From G963702155 sp963702155 (lineage in GTDB: Bacteria > Pseudomonadota > Alphaproteobacteria > Micavibrionales > Micavibrionaceae): a stretch of DNA of 64,000 nucleotides. Positions within the stretch are counted from its first letter, which is position 1; each line of letters opens with the position of its first letter. A program made the position numbers and the translations under genes. The DNA lies in assembly GCA_963702155.1 (NCBI GenBank), contig OY969717.1:1364001-1428000 (forward strand). Reading direction: 5' to 3'. Below the pieces are notes generated by a model. It did not search any database. It was given only the letters and a program-made list of their open reading frames with translations, and was not told the origin of the DNA. Below, in pieces: positions 13,732 through 23,640 of the stretch.

Positions 13732-14506
13732 AGCGCCACCGACAAAACCTTTTTTATCGATTATCACTGTTACACTAAATAATATTAACGGCCTAAAAAA
13801 AACAGCCGCAAGCATCACCAGCCAAACCAATCAGGATATTGAATGGATTATAATAGATGGAGACTCTTCTGATGGAACAAAATCATGGCTTCAGCAGCGA
13901 AGTATGGAAAAACTAAAATGGATTAGCGAGCCTGACAACGGCTTATATGATGCTATGAACAAAGGATTAGCAAAATCATGCGGTCGATACGTTACGTTTT
14001 TAAATTCAGGCGATCAATTTGCAAAAACTCAAACCATTGAAGAAATAAAAAAATATGAAGATTTATCATCTCATTTTATTTATGGAGATGCTATAGAATT
14101 GCTAAAAAATAATCAGACCAGTATTAAAAAAGCGCGCCCGTATAATACAATATACAAAGGTCTTTTCACCCATCATCAGGCTATAATTTATAAACGTACA
14201 AGTATAAAAAATTTGAAATATAATACGGCCTATAAGATTGCTGCGGATTATGATTTTACGGCACGCGCACTTCAAAACGCAAAAAAAACTACATATATTA
14301 ACGTACCTTTATGCATATTTGAAAGTGGCGGCCTATCCGAAAAAAATGCCGCCATTGGCAGACAAGAAGAATTGAAAATAAAAACAGAATTAAAACTGAG
14401 CGCACCGTTTAAAAATCGGCTCGTTTATATGCGCCAAACATGTACCGCTTGGATAAAAAAAATAAATCCAAACGCTTACACAAAAATACGCAATGCCTTA
14501 AGATAA
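13724..14506 (+). CDS. Glycosyltransferase family 2
   Basis: A GT-A fold glycosyltransferase of about 260 residues. The nucleotide-sugar site is seen as LSIITVTLNNINGL, EWIIIDGDSSDGT, the donor loop SEPDNGLYDAMNKG and the metal-binding region FLNSGDQF. These resemble WcaA-like enzymes of colanic acid synthesis. It overlaps the upstream export gene by eight bases, indicating translational coupling. In-frame starts also exist at 13703 (TTG), 13706 and 13709; I prefer 13724 because the conserved core begins ten residues later. Donor and acceptor sugars cannot be inferred. Confidence 0.85.
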   Translation: MIKAPPTKPFLSIITVTLNNINGLKKTAASITSQTNQDIEWIIIDGDSSDGTKSWLQQRSMEKLKWISEPDNGLYDAMNKGLAKSCGRYVTFLNSGDQFAKTQTIEEIKKYEDLSSHFIYGDAIELLKNNQTSIKKARPYNTIYKGLFTHHQAIIYKRTSIKNLKYNTAYKIAADYDFTARALQNAKKTTYINVPLCIFESGGLSEKNAAIGRQEELKIKTELKLSAPFKNRLVYMRQTCTAWIKKINPNAYTKIRNALR

Positions 14507-15331
14507 TTCCGCTATCATATCGTAATATTGCTTTCGCTTAAGTGCGAAGTCAAAGCCAGAACGCCCATCCATAAAGCCGCACTTATAAATATAACAATGA
14601 AAAAACGCAATCCAACCGCGCAATGGCATATACCTAAAAGTGCGTTTCAAAAGCGCGCGCCATCCTACCGGATCATCTGGCCATGCATCACGTGCGTTCA
14701 TTGCGACCTCCCATTTTGCGTATCGTTTATGCCGCCGCAACCATTCTTCATCTGTTTCATAGGCATAATGGAGAAGCGGCGCATCAATTTGCCCGATTCG
14801 TTTATTTTTGAAATCTGGCTTTAAAACGGGCTGATAATGCCCCTCCATCTCGCCCATGCCTTCAATATCGAGATCATTTATAACCGGAAAACACATTTTA
14901 TCGCGGTGGATCAAGGCAAGCTTGTTATTACAGAGCCCATGTTTTAGCATTTGCCCCTTAATTACATATTGGCCCTTTATAAAGTAACCGGCAATGTGCG
15001 AATCATCTGAATAATCAATATGAGCAAGCGCTTCTGACAAATCAGCCGTCACAATTTCATCCGCATCAACAAAGAAAATCCACGGATTTTGTGTATCTAA
15101 ATAATCCAGACACCATTGCCGTTTTTTTGGATATGCCGCGTTCCATATAAAATCAACAACACGCACGCCCAAATCTTTAGCAATAGTTTGCGTACGGTCA
15201 CTACTATTAGAATCAACAATAATAACTTCCGCAAAGTCAGAAAGCGCATTTATACACGCCGCAATACGCCCCTCTTCATTTTTGGTCGTAACAATAACCG
15301 AAATTGGGCGTTTTAAATTTTGATCCTGCAT
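14498..15331 (-). CDS. Glycosyltransferase family 2, WaaE/KdtX-like
   Basis: 277 residues with the GT2 core: ISVIVTTKNEEGRI, the nucleotide-binding EVIIVDSNSSDRTQ and the metal motif FFVDADEI. The C-terminal half (LLHYAYETDEEWLRRHKRYAKWE, RYMPLRGW) matches lipopolysaccharide-core beta-1,4-glucosyltransferases of the WaaE/KdtX type. It converges with the preceding plus-strand glycosyltransferase with a nine-base tail overlap. It heads or joins the minus-strand polysaccharide cluster, 34 bases from the chain-length gene. The acceptor may be lipid A core or an exopolysaccharide. Confidence 0.85.
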   Translation of the reverse strand: MQDQNLKRPISVIVTTKNEEGRIAACINALSDFAEVIIVDSNSSDRTQTIAKDLGVRVVDFIWNAAYPKKRQWCLDYLDTQNPWIFFVDADEIVTADLSEALAHIDYSDDSHIAGYFIKGQYVIKGQMLKHGLCNNKLALIHRDKMCFPVINDLDIEGMGEMEGHYQPVLKPDFKNKRIGQIDAPLLHYAYETDEEWLRRHKRYAKWEVAMNARDAWPDDPVGWRALLKRTFRYMPLRGWIAFFHCYIYKCGFMDGRSGFDFALKRKQYYDMIAELS

Positions 15332-15365
15332 TAAAACAGCCGAATAGATAAACCCGCGCGCACCA

Positions 15366-16442
15366 TTATTCCGCTGCCCCGCCGGTTTCGTACCACTTTC
15401 GGCTCATCTCTTCATCTTCATCAAAAAGTGATGGCTGGTTCAGATTGCTATTTTCCTTATTGATCCAATGAATAGAAGGCATCGTATCCCGCTTAATAAC
15501 CGCATGACGCTTTTGATGCACATATAAATAGCTAGCCTGGATCTGATATATAATAAATCCTAGAAAAAGCCCCACAAAAACAAATGTTGGATAAATCAAA
15601 ACTTTTCGCGGCCATACAGGTTTAAGTACGGCTCGCGCCTGCTCAATAACATTTGCCGCATAATCAGAATCAAGCGCAACCAGCATCCGTAAGCGCTCTT
15701 GCTCCATAAGTAAATTTGTCAAAACTTTGCGGTGTTCCGGATTATAAGTCTGCACCATAAGACCGTTCAGATACGCAATCCTGCTTTCGCTTTCCTGCCG
15801 GACGCCATCGCGTATCACAGTATCCGCCGCCGCATGCAGACGCTTCAGAAAATATACCGCAAATTCAGCGCTTGGATGTTTATAAACAAAACGCTTTAGC
15901 GCGCTTGTGCCTACCGGCTCAAACTCAACACGTTCATCAATATATTCTGCTAATTTAGCGGGTGTAAAATCAGGCTCATCTACATGAGTGCTCCAAAATG
16001 GGGACGACCATCTTGTATCAATATTAAGCCCATGCTTTATATTTTGATCATCAAGTAAAATTGCCGCGACATCCGCACTCGCAAAACTATGTTCAAATCT
16101 TGTAAAATCAGACGAATTTTGAACGCCTACACGCTGCGCCAAAAATTGCAAGCCGCCAAGCCGTTCGTCCCCCGCAAGCGAAGAAACATCTACCCCGCTC
16201 ATCGGATTGGCCGGCCCCAAAACAATGCGCGCCTTATAATGCGGTACGGCGATAGCCATAAAAAGCGTCGCACATATAAACATAAAAAACGCGCCAAACC
16301 CTAGAAAAAGTCGCGCCTCCCATAGATCTTGGATCAGCGCCAGCAGGCTAACATCGTTCTGTTGACCCCGCCTTTGAGTTTGTTCATAACCCTTTTCACG
16401 CAGGTTTTTAGCTTTTATTTTATGTGGATTACCTATCATCAC
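15366..16442 (-). CDS. Wzz-like polysaccharide chain-length regulator
   Basis: 358 residues with the two-helix layout of polysaccharide co-polymerases: a cytoplasmic N-terminus, a membrane helix at about 45-70 (FLGFGAFFMFICATLFMAIAV), a long helical periplasmic domain and a second helix near 300-320. Just before the second helix is the family hallmark PVWPRKVLIYP. A cytoplasmic tail of about 35 residues lacks a tyrosine-kinase domain. It should set polymer length with the Wzy-like protein of this cluster. The start is GTG at 16442, one base after the upstream stop; an ATG follows immediately at 16439. Confidence 0.8.
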   Translation of the reverse strand: MMIGNPHKIKAKNLREKGYEQTQRRGQQNDVSLLALIQDLWEARLFLGFGAFFMFICATLFMAIAVPHYKARIVLGPANPMSGVDVSSLAGDERLGGLQFLAQRVGVQNSSDFTRFEHSFASADVAAILLDDQNIKHGLNIDTRWSSPFWSTHVDEPDFTPAKLAEYIDERVEFEPVGTSALKRFVYKHPSAEFAVYFLKRLHAAADTVIRDGVRQESESRIAYLNGLMVQTYNPEHRKVLTNLLMEQERLRMLVALDSDYAANVIEQARAVLKPVWPRKVLIYPTFVFVGLFLGFIIYQIQASYLYVHQKRHAVIKRDTMPSIHWINKENSNLNQPSLFDEDEEMSRKWYETGGAAE

Positions 16443-17810
16443 TTAACGCTCCAAATCGTGACGAACAACTGTCCATGCCCGCTCCATCCATGCATTGATG
16501 GCTTCACTCGGCACATAAATCTGCGCGGCTTTTAATGCCCCCTCATGCGCTTCAAACCATAGCTCGCCACTCATGCGGTATGCACGGATCGCATCGGCCA
16601 AAGCCTCCGGCTGTCTTTGCGGTACAATTGTACCCGCCTTGAAATCATTGATAACTTTTGCCGCTTCCGAATTATGTGGCCCCACAAAAATACATGGGCG
16701 TTGCACGGCAAGCGCGGAATAAACTTTGCTCGGCACAAGCAATCCTGCGGCCTCATCCTTGACCGAAACAATATGCAAATCGCCGCTTTCCATGGTTTCA
16801 CGTAAACGATTCGAAGGTTGAAATGGCAAAAGCCTTATATTGTCAAGGTGATACCGCGCCCGATCATTGGCAAGCTTATCAAAGCCGGCGCCATCTCCGA
16901 CAAAAACAAATTCGATTTCCGGATTGCTTTCGATCAGAATTTCTGCCGCGCCAAGTATTGTGTCCATCGGATGTGCGCGCCCAATATTACCGGCATATAA
17001 AACGCGGAACTTTGGCTCAGTTTTAAGTTGATCCTCATAAGGTTTAGAGCCATTCATTTTTTGCACACCGCCATCAGAAGAGGCATCTGGCTTGTGCGCT
17101 AAAGCTTGCTGACCTTGATCCGGCGTTTGGGGCATACCATTTAAGTAAATATCATCTGCATCATCATCCGCATTTTGTGAAGGATGATCAGAAAAAGAAT
17201 CATGTTGAGGCGCATTATCCTGCGTTTTGCCATCGCCTTTTAAAGACAGCTCCTCATCCGGCCAATTTGGGATCATCGTAATATGCCGCGGATCAATACC
17301 ATCATATGTCAGATTTCGCGCCATACAGCGGCCAATGACAATAACTTTATCTGCCTCGCGCATCGCCTTTAATGTACGGCGTTTTAGAAATCGCAAAACA
17401 ATGCGCGGAAAAGAATAATTTAGAACCGGAAAAATATCGGGATATAAATCATGACACCAATGAATATGACGCGACCCTTTGAATACTTTCACCATTTGAC
17501 CAATTAATACCAAAAGTGGCGGATCGCTAAGCGTTACAAAAAGATGGAAAGACGGCAAACGCAACGCCGTAAACATCATCATAAGCCATATTTTGATATA
17601 CCCAAACATACCCGGGTTTTGCGAGGCCTTGATACGGATAACGCGCACCCCACCATCCCGCTCTCGCATTGCTTTCGGACCCGTTGTAACAACCGTAACC
17701 TGCCAACCTTCGCGTGCAAATGACCGCGCCAAATCTCGAAGCACACGCCCCGTAGCGCCGCGCGAAGGCGGATAAACACGATTTATAAATAAAACAGACG
17801 GCCTGCGCAT
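16443..17810 (-). CDS. Glycosyltransferase family 4 with acidic insert
   Basis: 455 residues with a GT-B fold. The N-terminal domain starts VLFINRVYPPSRGATGRVLRD; the C-terminal Rossmann domain has LYAGNIGRAHPMDTIL, FVFVGDGAGFDKL, and the donor site LLVPSKVYSALAVQRP. Between the two domains, at about residues 190-270, is a low-complexity insert rich in Asp, Gln, Ser and Gly (for example QNADDDADDIYLNG) that most GT4 enzymes lack. It is coupled to the downstream Wzz-like gene. Probably transfers a sugar onto the lipid-linked repeat unit on the cytoplasmic face. Confidence 0.87.
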   Translation of the reverse strand: MRRPSVLFINRVYPPSRGATGRVLRDLARSFAREGWQVTVVTTGPKAMRERDGGVRVIRIKASQNPGMFGYIKIWLMMMFTALRLPSFHLFVTLSDPPLLVLIGQMVKVFKGSRHIHWCHDLYPDIFPVLNYSFPRIVLRFLKRRTLKAMREADKVIVIGRCMARNLTYDGIDPRHITMIPNWPDEELSLKGDGKTQDNAPQHDSFSDHPSQNADDDADDIYLNGMPQTPDQGQQALAHKPDASSDGGVQKMNGSKPYEDQLKTEPKFRVLYAGNIGRAHPMDTILGAAEILIESNPEIEFVFVGDGAGFDKLANDRARYHLDNIRLLPFQPSNRLRETMESGDLHIVSVKDEAAGLLVPSKVYSALAVQRPCIFVGPHNSEAAKVINDFKAGTIVPQRQPEALADAIRAYRMSGELWFEAHEGALKAAQIYVPSEAINAWMERAWTVVRHDLER

Positions 17811-17939
17811 ATTGTAAACGATAAAGTTAAAGGCGTTTTTTTAAAAAGAAAGACTACATCTAGCAATACCCGAACGCGCGATATCATGCAACGAAAGGGG
17901 CTTGTTTTCAGGCTTTTTGCTTATGGATAAAACGCGGTA

Positions 17940-19205
17940 TTAATTGCTCTTTATTTTTTGACGATCCAAGGTAATAAAGACAGGTACAAGCAAAAGAAGA
18001 AGACCAAAATCAAGCGACTTGAAACTCGCATATAAAAGCGTGTCGATTAAAAACGGGCCGATAAAAGCAAGCAAAATAACAATCATTCTAATGTTCGAAA
18101 ATGAAGTATGCAGTAATGTCCGCGCCCACACAACAAATAAGCTACCCATATAAAAAACCATAAGAAACGCACCCAAAACACCGGTTTTTAAAAGATAAGT
18201 GGTCAGTAAACTATGTGTAAAATGCACGCGCACCTCGCCCACCGCCGGGGAATGAAAAGATGCGCCCCACCCAATACCAAAAATCGCGGTAAAAGGTGTA
18301 TCTGAAATCGCATTTTGAACCGCCGCCGCCTCATTAAAACGATTATTCGTACCAACATTAGCCGTTTTTATAATTAAGGCATCAAAGCTGGGAAATATAA
18401 CATCTCCAAATGGAAGTATTGCTGCAATAATCAGCATACCAAGAAATAGCATCTGTTTTGGCTTATATATAAAAACCAGAGCCATAATAACAAAAACATA
18501 TAAAATGCCAAACCCTACACTTGCCCGTTGAAGCGTTATAATAATCGGCAAAAATAATATAAGCGAGAGAAGGCAATAAAGCGCAGACTGAATAAAACCA
18601 GCAACCCTATTTGAAAATCCGAAATGATAAACGCCAAACCCTGCGCATAAAAGTGCGCTGAATAATAAAGTTGGCGCATTCGCAAAATACGTCAGCTCGC
18701 GCGTTCCGATTGAAAAAGCGCTAAATAGATCATCATAAAATTGAAGAAAAGAACGCGCCGCAAACGACACCCCTAAAAACACGAGCGCTGAAATATAGAT
18801 AATACAAAACTTGCGATTATCAATCAGTAAATCCCCGATAAATAAAGGCATGCAAATAAACAAAAAAGGTAGAATATCGCGTAACAAAGCGTTCACCGGA
18901 TGCCCTGCTATAACGCCAGATAAAACCGGTACGACTAAACAATAAAATAAAAAAACCCGCCCTGTATGAAACCAAATGGGAACAGGCGATGTAAAATCAA
19001 ATAGGCGTTTTAATCCGGTAAATCCTGCCGCGTATAGAATTAAGGAGCCTGTTAAAACTTCACTTAATCCAGGGTGATCTGGCGTCGGGGAGCCAGTAAG
19101 GGCGTATATAATCACGGCAAATAAAAAGCCATAAAAGCGTAAAGTTTTATAAGACACAGCAAAATGTATATAAGAGCGCGACGTTTTTAAAGGTAAGGAT
19201 TGCAT
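17940..19205 (-). CDS. O-antigen polymerase/ligase-like membrane protein
   Basis: 421 residues with about ten to twelve membrane helices and one large periplasmic loop at about residues 270-330 (NNRFNEAAAVQNAISDTPFT, then GWGASFHSPAV and HFTHSLLTTYLLKTG). That loop, with its Arg and His residues, is the Wzy_C/O-antigen-ligase pattern. In this cluster it probably polymerises the repeat units exported through the SLBB channel, with length set by the Wzz-like protein. Polymerase and ligase cannot be separated from sequence alone. Confidence 0.78.
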   Translation of the reverse strand: MQSLPLKTSRSYIHFAVSYKTLRFYGFLFAVIIYALTGSPTPDHPGLSEVLTGSLILYAAGFTGLKRLFDFTSPVPIWFHTGRVFLFYCLVVPVLSGVIAGHPVNALLRDILPFLFICMPLFIGDLLIDNRKFCIIYISALVFLGVSFAARSFLQFYDDLFSAFSIGTRELTYFANAPTLLFSALLCAGFGVYHFGFSNRVAGFIQSALYCLLSLILFLPIIITLQRASVGFGILYVFVIMALVFIYKPKQMLFLGMLIIAAILPFGDVIFPSFDALIIKTANVGTNNRFNEAAAVQNAISDTPFTAIFGIGWGASFHSPAVGEVRVHFTHSLLTTYLLKTGVLGAFLMVFYMGSLFVVWARTLLHTSFSNIRMIVILLAFIGPFLIDTLLYASFKSLDFGLLLLLVPVFITLDRQKIKSN

Positions 19206-19281
19206 ATGAAAAAGATCCTACAATTTTACAAGCCTTGAAAAAAGCAAGCAACATATAAAAAAAGCAATTTATGCTAAATAA

Positions 19282-20265
19282 TTATTTTGGAAGAATATAT
19301 ACAGGTGTCTTCTGCTTTTGTGTTTTATCTTTGTTCAAAGATTGTTGCGCCGATGAACTTTGACCACTTATAGCAGAACCGCTATTGCGCGGTGGAGGTG
19401 TAAAGACCGAAGCGCCAGCTTTTTTCAAAGAACGCTTTTTCGGGTTTTTTCTTGCATCTAAACGATTGCGAACCGCTAACCCTCGCGGGATACTAGCATC
19501 GGACACATAAGTAGAACCTGTACGATCGTTATAACCGCTACCCGTAATCGCCGAAGGTTTATACCGCCCTCTTGCGTTGCGTATTATACGCTCCTCATTC
19601 CTGCTACTTGCGGCAGATTTAAGTTTTTGCTCTCCTTGTGATACTGCTAAAACATCGGCGATACGCGTATCGAATTTTTCTGCTACATTTCTTCTGTCAA
19701 GCGCTTCTTCTTTTTCTAAAGTTTCAATATCAAGACCCTCCATAGTCTCCAGAATTATACCAGATACATCACTACCTTTAAGTTGTGATTTAAGAGCTTC
19801 ATCCATTTTAGACATATTATCTGACATAATTGCCACAGCAGCTTCCTGCACAAAATTGCTGATTTCTGTGGCATGCGTGATCTGCGATGTTTGTGTTGCA
19901 ACCATAAGATCCAAAAACTCTCTTGGAGAAGAAGGTTGCCTGTCGGTCATACGAAGCAAATCCAGATCCAGATCTTTAACCGATGATAAAGCATTTGTAA
20001 TGGATTGCGCGCCTTTTCTCTCACGATAACGACTGGATTTAAAAGGACGCTTTTTTGTAGATGTTTTTGAATTTTTAGGTACAAAAAGATAATTACGGCT
20101 TTTTGGTTGCGATGAGCCCTCTCCATTTGTTTGAATATCAGTAGTATCCGGCATCTGTCCTTCGCTTGGTTTTTTGGTAACAAACAAATTTTGAGCCGGC
20201 GCAGGCATACCGATGGCAACCCCCGCGAGAACAAATAAAACCAAAGCTATGGCATTAAAGCGCAT
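19282..20265 (-). CDS. Exported hypothetical protein, basic
   Basis: About 327 residues. A signal peptide (MRFNAIALVLFVLAGVAIG) is followed by a Ser/Lys/Arg-rich linker, a helical middle (ISNFVQEAAVAIMSDNMSKMDEALKSQ, shown only in part here as NFVQEAAVAIMSDNMSK) and a basic disordered tail. An in-frame ATG four codons earlier is possible. No family is recognised. It follows the Wzy-like gene upstream on the same strand, so it may belong to the polysaccharide transcription unit, but its composition is more like a structural or assembly factor. Confidence 0.6.
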   Translation of the reverse strand: MRFNAIALVLFVLAGVAIGMPAPAQNLFVTKKPSEGQMPDTTDIQTNGEGSSQPKSRNYLFVPKNSKTSTKKRPFKSSRYRERKGAQSITNALSSVKDLDLDLLRMTDRQPSSPREFLDLMVATQTSQITHATEISNFVQEAAVAIMSDNMSKMDEALKSQLKGSDVSGIILETMEGLDIETLEKEEALDRRNVAEKFDTRIADVLAVSQGEQKLKSAASSRNEERIIRNARGRYKPSAITGSGYNDRTGSTYVSDASIPRGLAVRNRLDARKNPKKRSLKKAGASVFTPPPRNSGSAISGQSSSAQQSLNKDKTQKQKTPVYILPK

Positions 20266-20522
20266 ATAAAATTCCAAAAAGTTTATAAACTATACGTATC
20301 TAAACATCATAGCAGGTTTTGAGCAAAATAGAAAAGAGAACTTATTTCCTAAAAGCAAAAACTAAAAACCTTAAAAAACTATTGTATTAGAATACCTTAA
20401 CCAAAAATTAACCTTTTGTTAACCTTTTCAAGGCAATATAAGCTTAATTTCCGTAAGATAAATAAAGCGCCAGATTAAACTGTGCCGATAATAATATGAT
20501 GAAACAAAGGGAGTAAAGCCAA

Positions 20523-21197
20523 ATGCAACTCAATGTAAAAGAGTTTTTAAACCAGGCCGATGTAAAAGAGCAAATATACCCGGGTAAACGGATTATTCAT
20601 GCATGTCGCCAAACAGGAGAATACAAATCACATTGCGTTGTTGTAGATTGGCGTGATCCCGAAAAAATTCGTATTGAAGTAAAAGCGGGCTTAAGCGGGA
20701 AAACGCTTGATGTGAAACAACTCAAATATTACCCCGTAAGCTTTCAAATGCCCACATATGTAGATATCAAAGTCATCAACGATAATAAAGATGACGAAAA
20801 AGAAGATGAAGACGAAAAAAGCAAATCGGGCAAAGGCGGCAGTGGCGGCAAAAAACCGGCCAAAAGAAAAACAATGGATGAAATGACATCTGTTGCTCTC
20901 AAAGCATTTAGCGCAGTGACCGAAGGCAATATTCCAGAAATCGGTAAAATTGTGGAAATGGTCGTACTAGGCACCAAAATCGCCAAAGAATCATTTGGTA
21001 ATGTGATGGGTAAATTTGCCGAACAAATAAAAAATACTAAAATTGCAACGACCGAGCTTCTAGCAAATGCTGGTAATTTTGTAACGAAGTACAAACCACC
21101 CAGCTTTATGGAACCTACTGGTAACGAAACAGCAGATTATAAATATGACCGTGAGAAAAACGCCGATATCGGATACAGGCGGCCCAGCGTAGGTTGA
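20523..21197 (+). CDS. Hypothetical protein with charged linker
   Basis: 224 residues in two parts. Residues 1-80 look like a small beta-rich domain (YPGKRIIHACRQTGEYKSHC, KIRIEVKAGLSGKTLDVKQL). Residues 88-115 are a strongly charged Asp/Glu/Lys then Gly/Lys linker. The C-terminal part is amphipathic helix. There is no signal peptide. A good GGGAG ribosome site lies nine bases before the ATG, and a clear terminator follows at 21216-21248, so it is a monocistronic gene. Function not recognised. Confidence 0.6.
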   Translation: MQLNVKEFLNQADVKEQIYPGKRIIHACRQTGEYKSHCVVVDWRDPEKIRIEVKAGLSGKTLDVKQLKYYPVSFQMPTYVDIKVINDNKDDEKEDEDEKSKSGKGGSGGKKPAKRKTMDEMTSVALKAFSAVTEGNIPEIGKIVEMVVLGTKIAKESFGNVMGKFAEQIKNTKIATTELLANAGNFVTKYKPPSFMEPTGNETADYKYDREKNADIGYRRPSVG

Positions 21198-21215
21198 CAA
21201 ATTAAAAAACAAAGA

Positions 21216-21248
21216 AAAAGGCTTACTTATAAAATAGTGAGCCTTTTT
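21216..21248 (+). terminator. Rho-independent terminator
   Basis: AAAGGCTTACT pairs with AGTGAGCCTTT across a short loop, with one G-T pair, and the stem runs into TTTTT. It ends the 20523-21197 gene. Confidence 0.85.
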
Positions 21249-21319
21249 GCTATTCGCACATAAAGCTTTATATCTATACTCTAAAAACTAAAAACTAAAA
21301 CCTTTTAGAAAAATAAAAA

Positions 21320-22147
21320 ATGACAGATAAAAAATTAAACGGCCGTGATAACGATGAAAACAATAAAGTCATCCAATTTAAAACATTGGCAGAGCGGGAT
21401 GCACACCGCAAAAAAGAGCAAGCCAAACAGGAAAAAATGTGGCGCAAGCAATACAAGCAAAATAAAAATGGAACGGGTAAGGGCAAAAAAGAACCTTTCA
21501 TAAATTTTGACAAAATAACACCTTTTGCCGGCGCATTAATCGCTTCAATGCTTATAGTCCACATTATAACCACGGTACTATTAGATGCGGGCACAAATCT
21601 TAAAATGATTTACACATTTGGATTTATTCCAGCAGCGTTTACAGGCGGACTTGAAGACGTATCAATCTTTTCATACCTAAGTCCGATAACACATATTTTC
21701 CTCCACGGCAGTTGGGGGCATTTACTGTTAAATGGAATTATGGGGATGGCACTTGCTATATTTATGGAACGTAGTTATGGCACAAAGATAACCCTTATTT
21801 TCTTTATCCTTTGTGTATTAGGGGGTGTAATTGTTCATTTTATTTTAAATCCTTTTGGAACAGCCCCTGTCATCGGTGCATCGGGGGGGATCAGTGGGCT
21901 CTTCGCCGCTGCATTACTTATGATGAAAGCTCAAAAGCAAGCCTATCAGAGTATGGCAGGACACCCATTAAACAAAGCTTCAAAGCAGATTATGGACAGC
22001 CGTTGGAAAATTATAATTATATGGGTAATTATAATGATGATAATGGGGGCATTAACAAAAAACCTGGCATGGGAAGCGCATATTGGTGGCTTTATCACAG
22101 GTGCTATAGTTTTTATTGGGCTTCAAAAAGGCAAAATAAAATTCTGA
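21320..22147 (+). CDS. Rhomboid family intramembrane serine protease
   Basis: 275 residues. A basic cytoplasmic N-terminus of about 65 residues precedes six membrane helices. The HGSWGHLLLN motif lies in helix 2. The catalytic serine is in GASGGISG (Ser188) and the histidine in WEAHIGGF (His254), so the Ser-His pair is intact. Rhomboids cleave single-pass membrane proteins within the bilayer; the substrate here is unknown. It converges with hemY, with a gap of only 26 bases and no obvious terminator. Confidence 0.92.
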   Translation: MTDKKLNGRDNDENNKVIQFKTLAERDAHRKKEQAKQEKMWRKQYKQNKNGTGKGKKEPFINFDKITPFAGALIASMLIVHIITTVLLDAGTNLKMIYTFGFIPAAFTGGLEDVSIFSYLSPITHIFLHGSWGHLLLNGIMGMALAIFMERSYGTKITLIFFILCVLGGVIVHFILNPFGTAPVIGASGGISGLFAAALLMMKAQKQAYQSMAGHPLNKASKQIMDSRWKIIIIWVIIMMIMGALTKNLAWEAHIGGFITGAIVFIGLQKGKIKF

Positions 22148-22173
22148 GGCTGAAAGATTTCAAAACTGTTTTT

Positions 22174-23562
22174 TTAAACATTCGGTGGGCCGCTCAAAAA
22201 TGGCGGCGCTATTGTCAAATCATCTACTTTTTGGGAGAGCAAAACCACATCTTGTCCCGCCTGCCCGAATGGCAGACTCCACCGAATGGTGTTAAAGCTT
22301 TTATGCGGCAGGGCAATCGCATGCCAGTATTCGTAAATCCGCCCGGTCTTTTGGCAAACCCATGAAAAATCGCTCTGCGCATCCGCGGCTTTAGCAAGCC
22401 ATTTTTCTTCCGCATCTGCGTTTCCTGTTGCTTTGGCCTCTAAATGCGCGCGTGCTTTAAAGATAGAAACACTAGGCCTTATCTCCTCGGCCTTGCTCAA
22501 ATAATTACGTGCCTCTCCCCAGAGATCTGCGTGCATTGCAGCGCGTCCAGCGGCCAATTGCCCATCGGCACTTTTTGTATTTAAAGAAATCAACCGCTCA
22601 TACCAACGCAATCGCGCAACGGCATCATCTTTAGTTTTATCCGGCATTAAGTCTGTCCATATACCGATATATTCTTCATGTGGATTGAGCTTCCAAGCCT
22701 TTTCAATCAACTTGACCGCGCGGCTATGTTCATTTTTCTTTATATAAATACGCGCAAGCAGGCTGTTCGCAGGAACAAATTGTTTATCTGCCTTAAGCGC
22801 GCGCCCCGAAAAAGAATGGGCATTAGATACATCATTTTGATTAAATGCATCCTCTGCCTGCACCATCCAAAGCGCCAAACGCTCTGATAATGCGCTCTCT
22901 GCATCAATGCCTTTGGCTTTCTCTAAACGGTAAAGCGTATTCTGCGCATCGTCCCAAAGCGCGCTTTTGATGTCTAAATCATAAAGGGTCTTCAAAATCC
23001 ATGGCTGTTTAGGGTAACTTTTGAGCGCGCGTTTTGCCATCTCGCGTGCATCATCATATCGGTGTTGCTCTATCGCAGTTTGCAAAAGTCCGCGAACTCC
23101 CAAAAACGCTGCATCTTTATTTTCAAGTAATGCCGTAAAGCTTTCATGTGCCGCGCTTTCATCACCACGTAGACGCGCCGCTTGTGCATCTAGCAATAAA
23201 GGAAGCCCCGCCTTGGAAGGTAAAAATTTAAGGGCGCGTTGTGCTTGATAGGATGCAATCTTTGTATCACCCGCCGCAAGCGCAGATAAACCCAGAGTAA
23301 GCGCGCGGTATCCCTTATCTCTATCCGTAACCTCTTTACGTTGACGCCGCGCGGAAGGTAACATAAAAAATGTTTTTAAAACCGAATAAACCGTCAAAAA
23401 TAAAAACAAAAATACGAGCATACCGACAAAAAACAGGCCTACATGCACATTTAAAGTATAATCAAGCCAATCAATTTCAACATAGCCTGGGTTTTCCGCC
23501 AGCCATAATGCAAAAGCGATAATAAGCCCTAGCTGTATCAAAAACCATATAACCCTAATCAT
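22174..23562 (-). CDS. hemY: HemY-like tetratricopeptide membrane protein
   Basis: 462 residues. Two N-terminal membrane helices (IWFLIQLGLIIAFALWLAE and VGLFFVGMLVFLFLFL) carry the HemY_N signature, followed by tetratricopeptide-like helical repeats to the C-terminus (AQRALKFLPSK, AKRALKSYPKQPW, IEKAWKLNPHEEY). It is the last gene of the hemC-hemD-mitofilin-hemY operon that is conserved in many alphaproteobacteria. Despite the name, it is not protoporphyrinogen oxidase; it is thought to assist tetrapyrrole synthesis or envelope organisation. Confidence 0.88.
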   Translation of the reverse strand: MIRVIWFLIQLGLIIAFALWLAENPGYVEIDWLDYTLNVHVGLFFVGMLVFLFLFLTVYSVLKTFFMLPSARRQRKEVTDRDKGYRALTLGLSALAAGDTKIASYQAQRALKFLPSKAGLPLLLDAQAARLRGDESAAHESFTALLENKDAAFLGVRGLLQTAIEQHRYDDAREMAKRALKSYPKQPWILKTLYDLDIKSALWDDAQNTLYRLEKAKGIDAESALSERLALWMVQAEDAFNQNDVSNAHSFSGRALKADKQFVPANSLLARIYIKKNEHSRAVKLIEKAWKLNPHEEYIGIWTDLMPDKTKDDAVARLRWYERLISLNTKSADGQLAAGRAAMHADLWGEARNYLSKAEEIRPSVSIFKARAHLEAKATGNADAEEKWLAKAADAQSDFSWVCQKTGRIYEYWHAIALPHKSFNTIRWSLPFGQAGQDVVLLSQKVDDLTIAPPFLSGPPNV

Positions 23563-23640
23563 AACTTTAAAAACCTGCTTTTATAAAATGAAGCGCTTTA
23601 GAAAAAAATAAAAACTGAATAATTCTAAACCATACTCATT

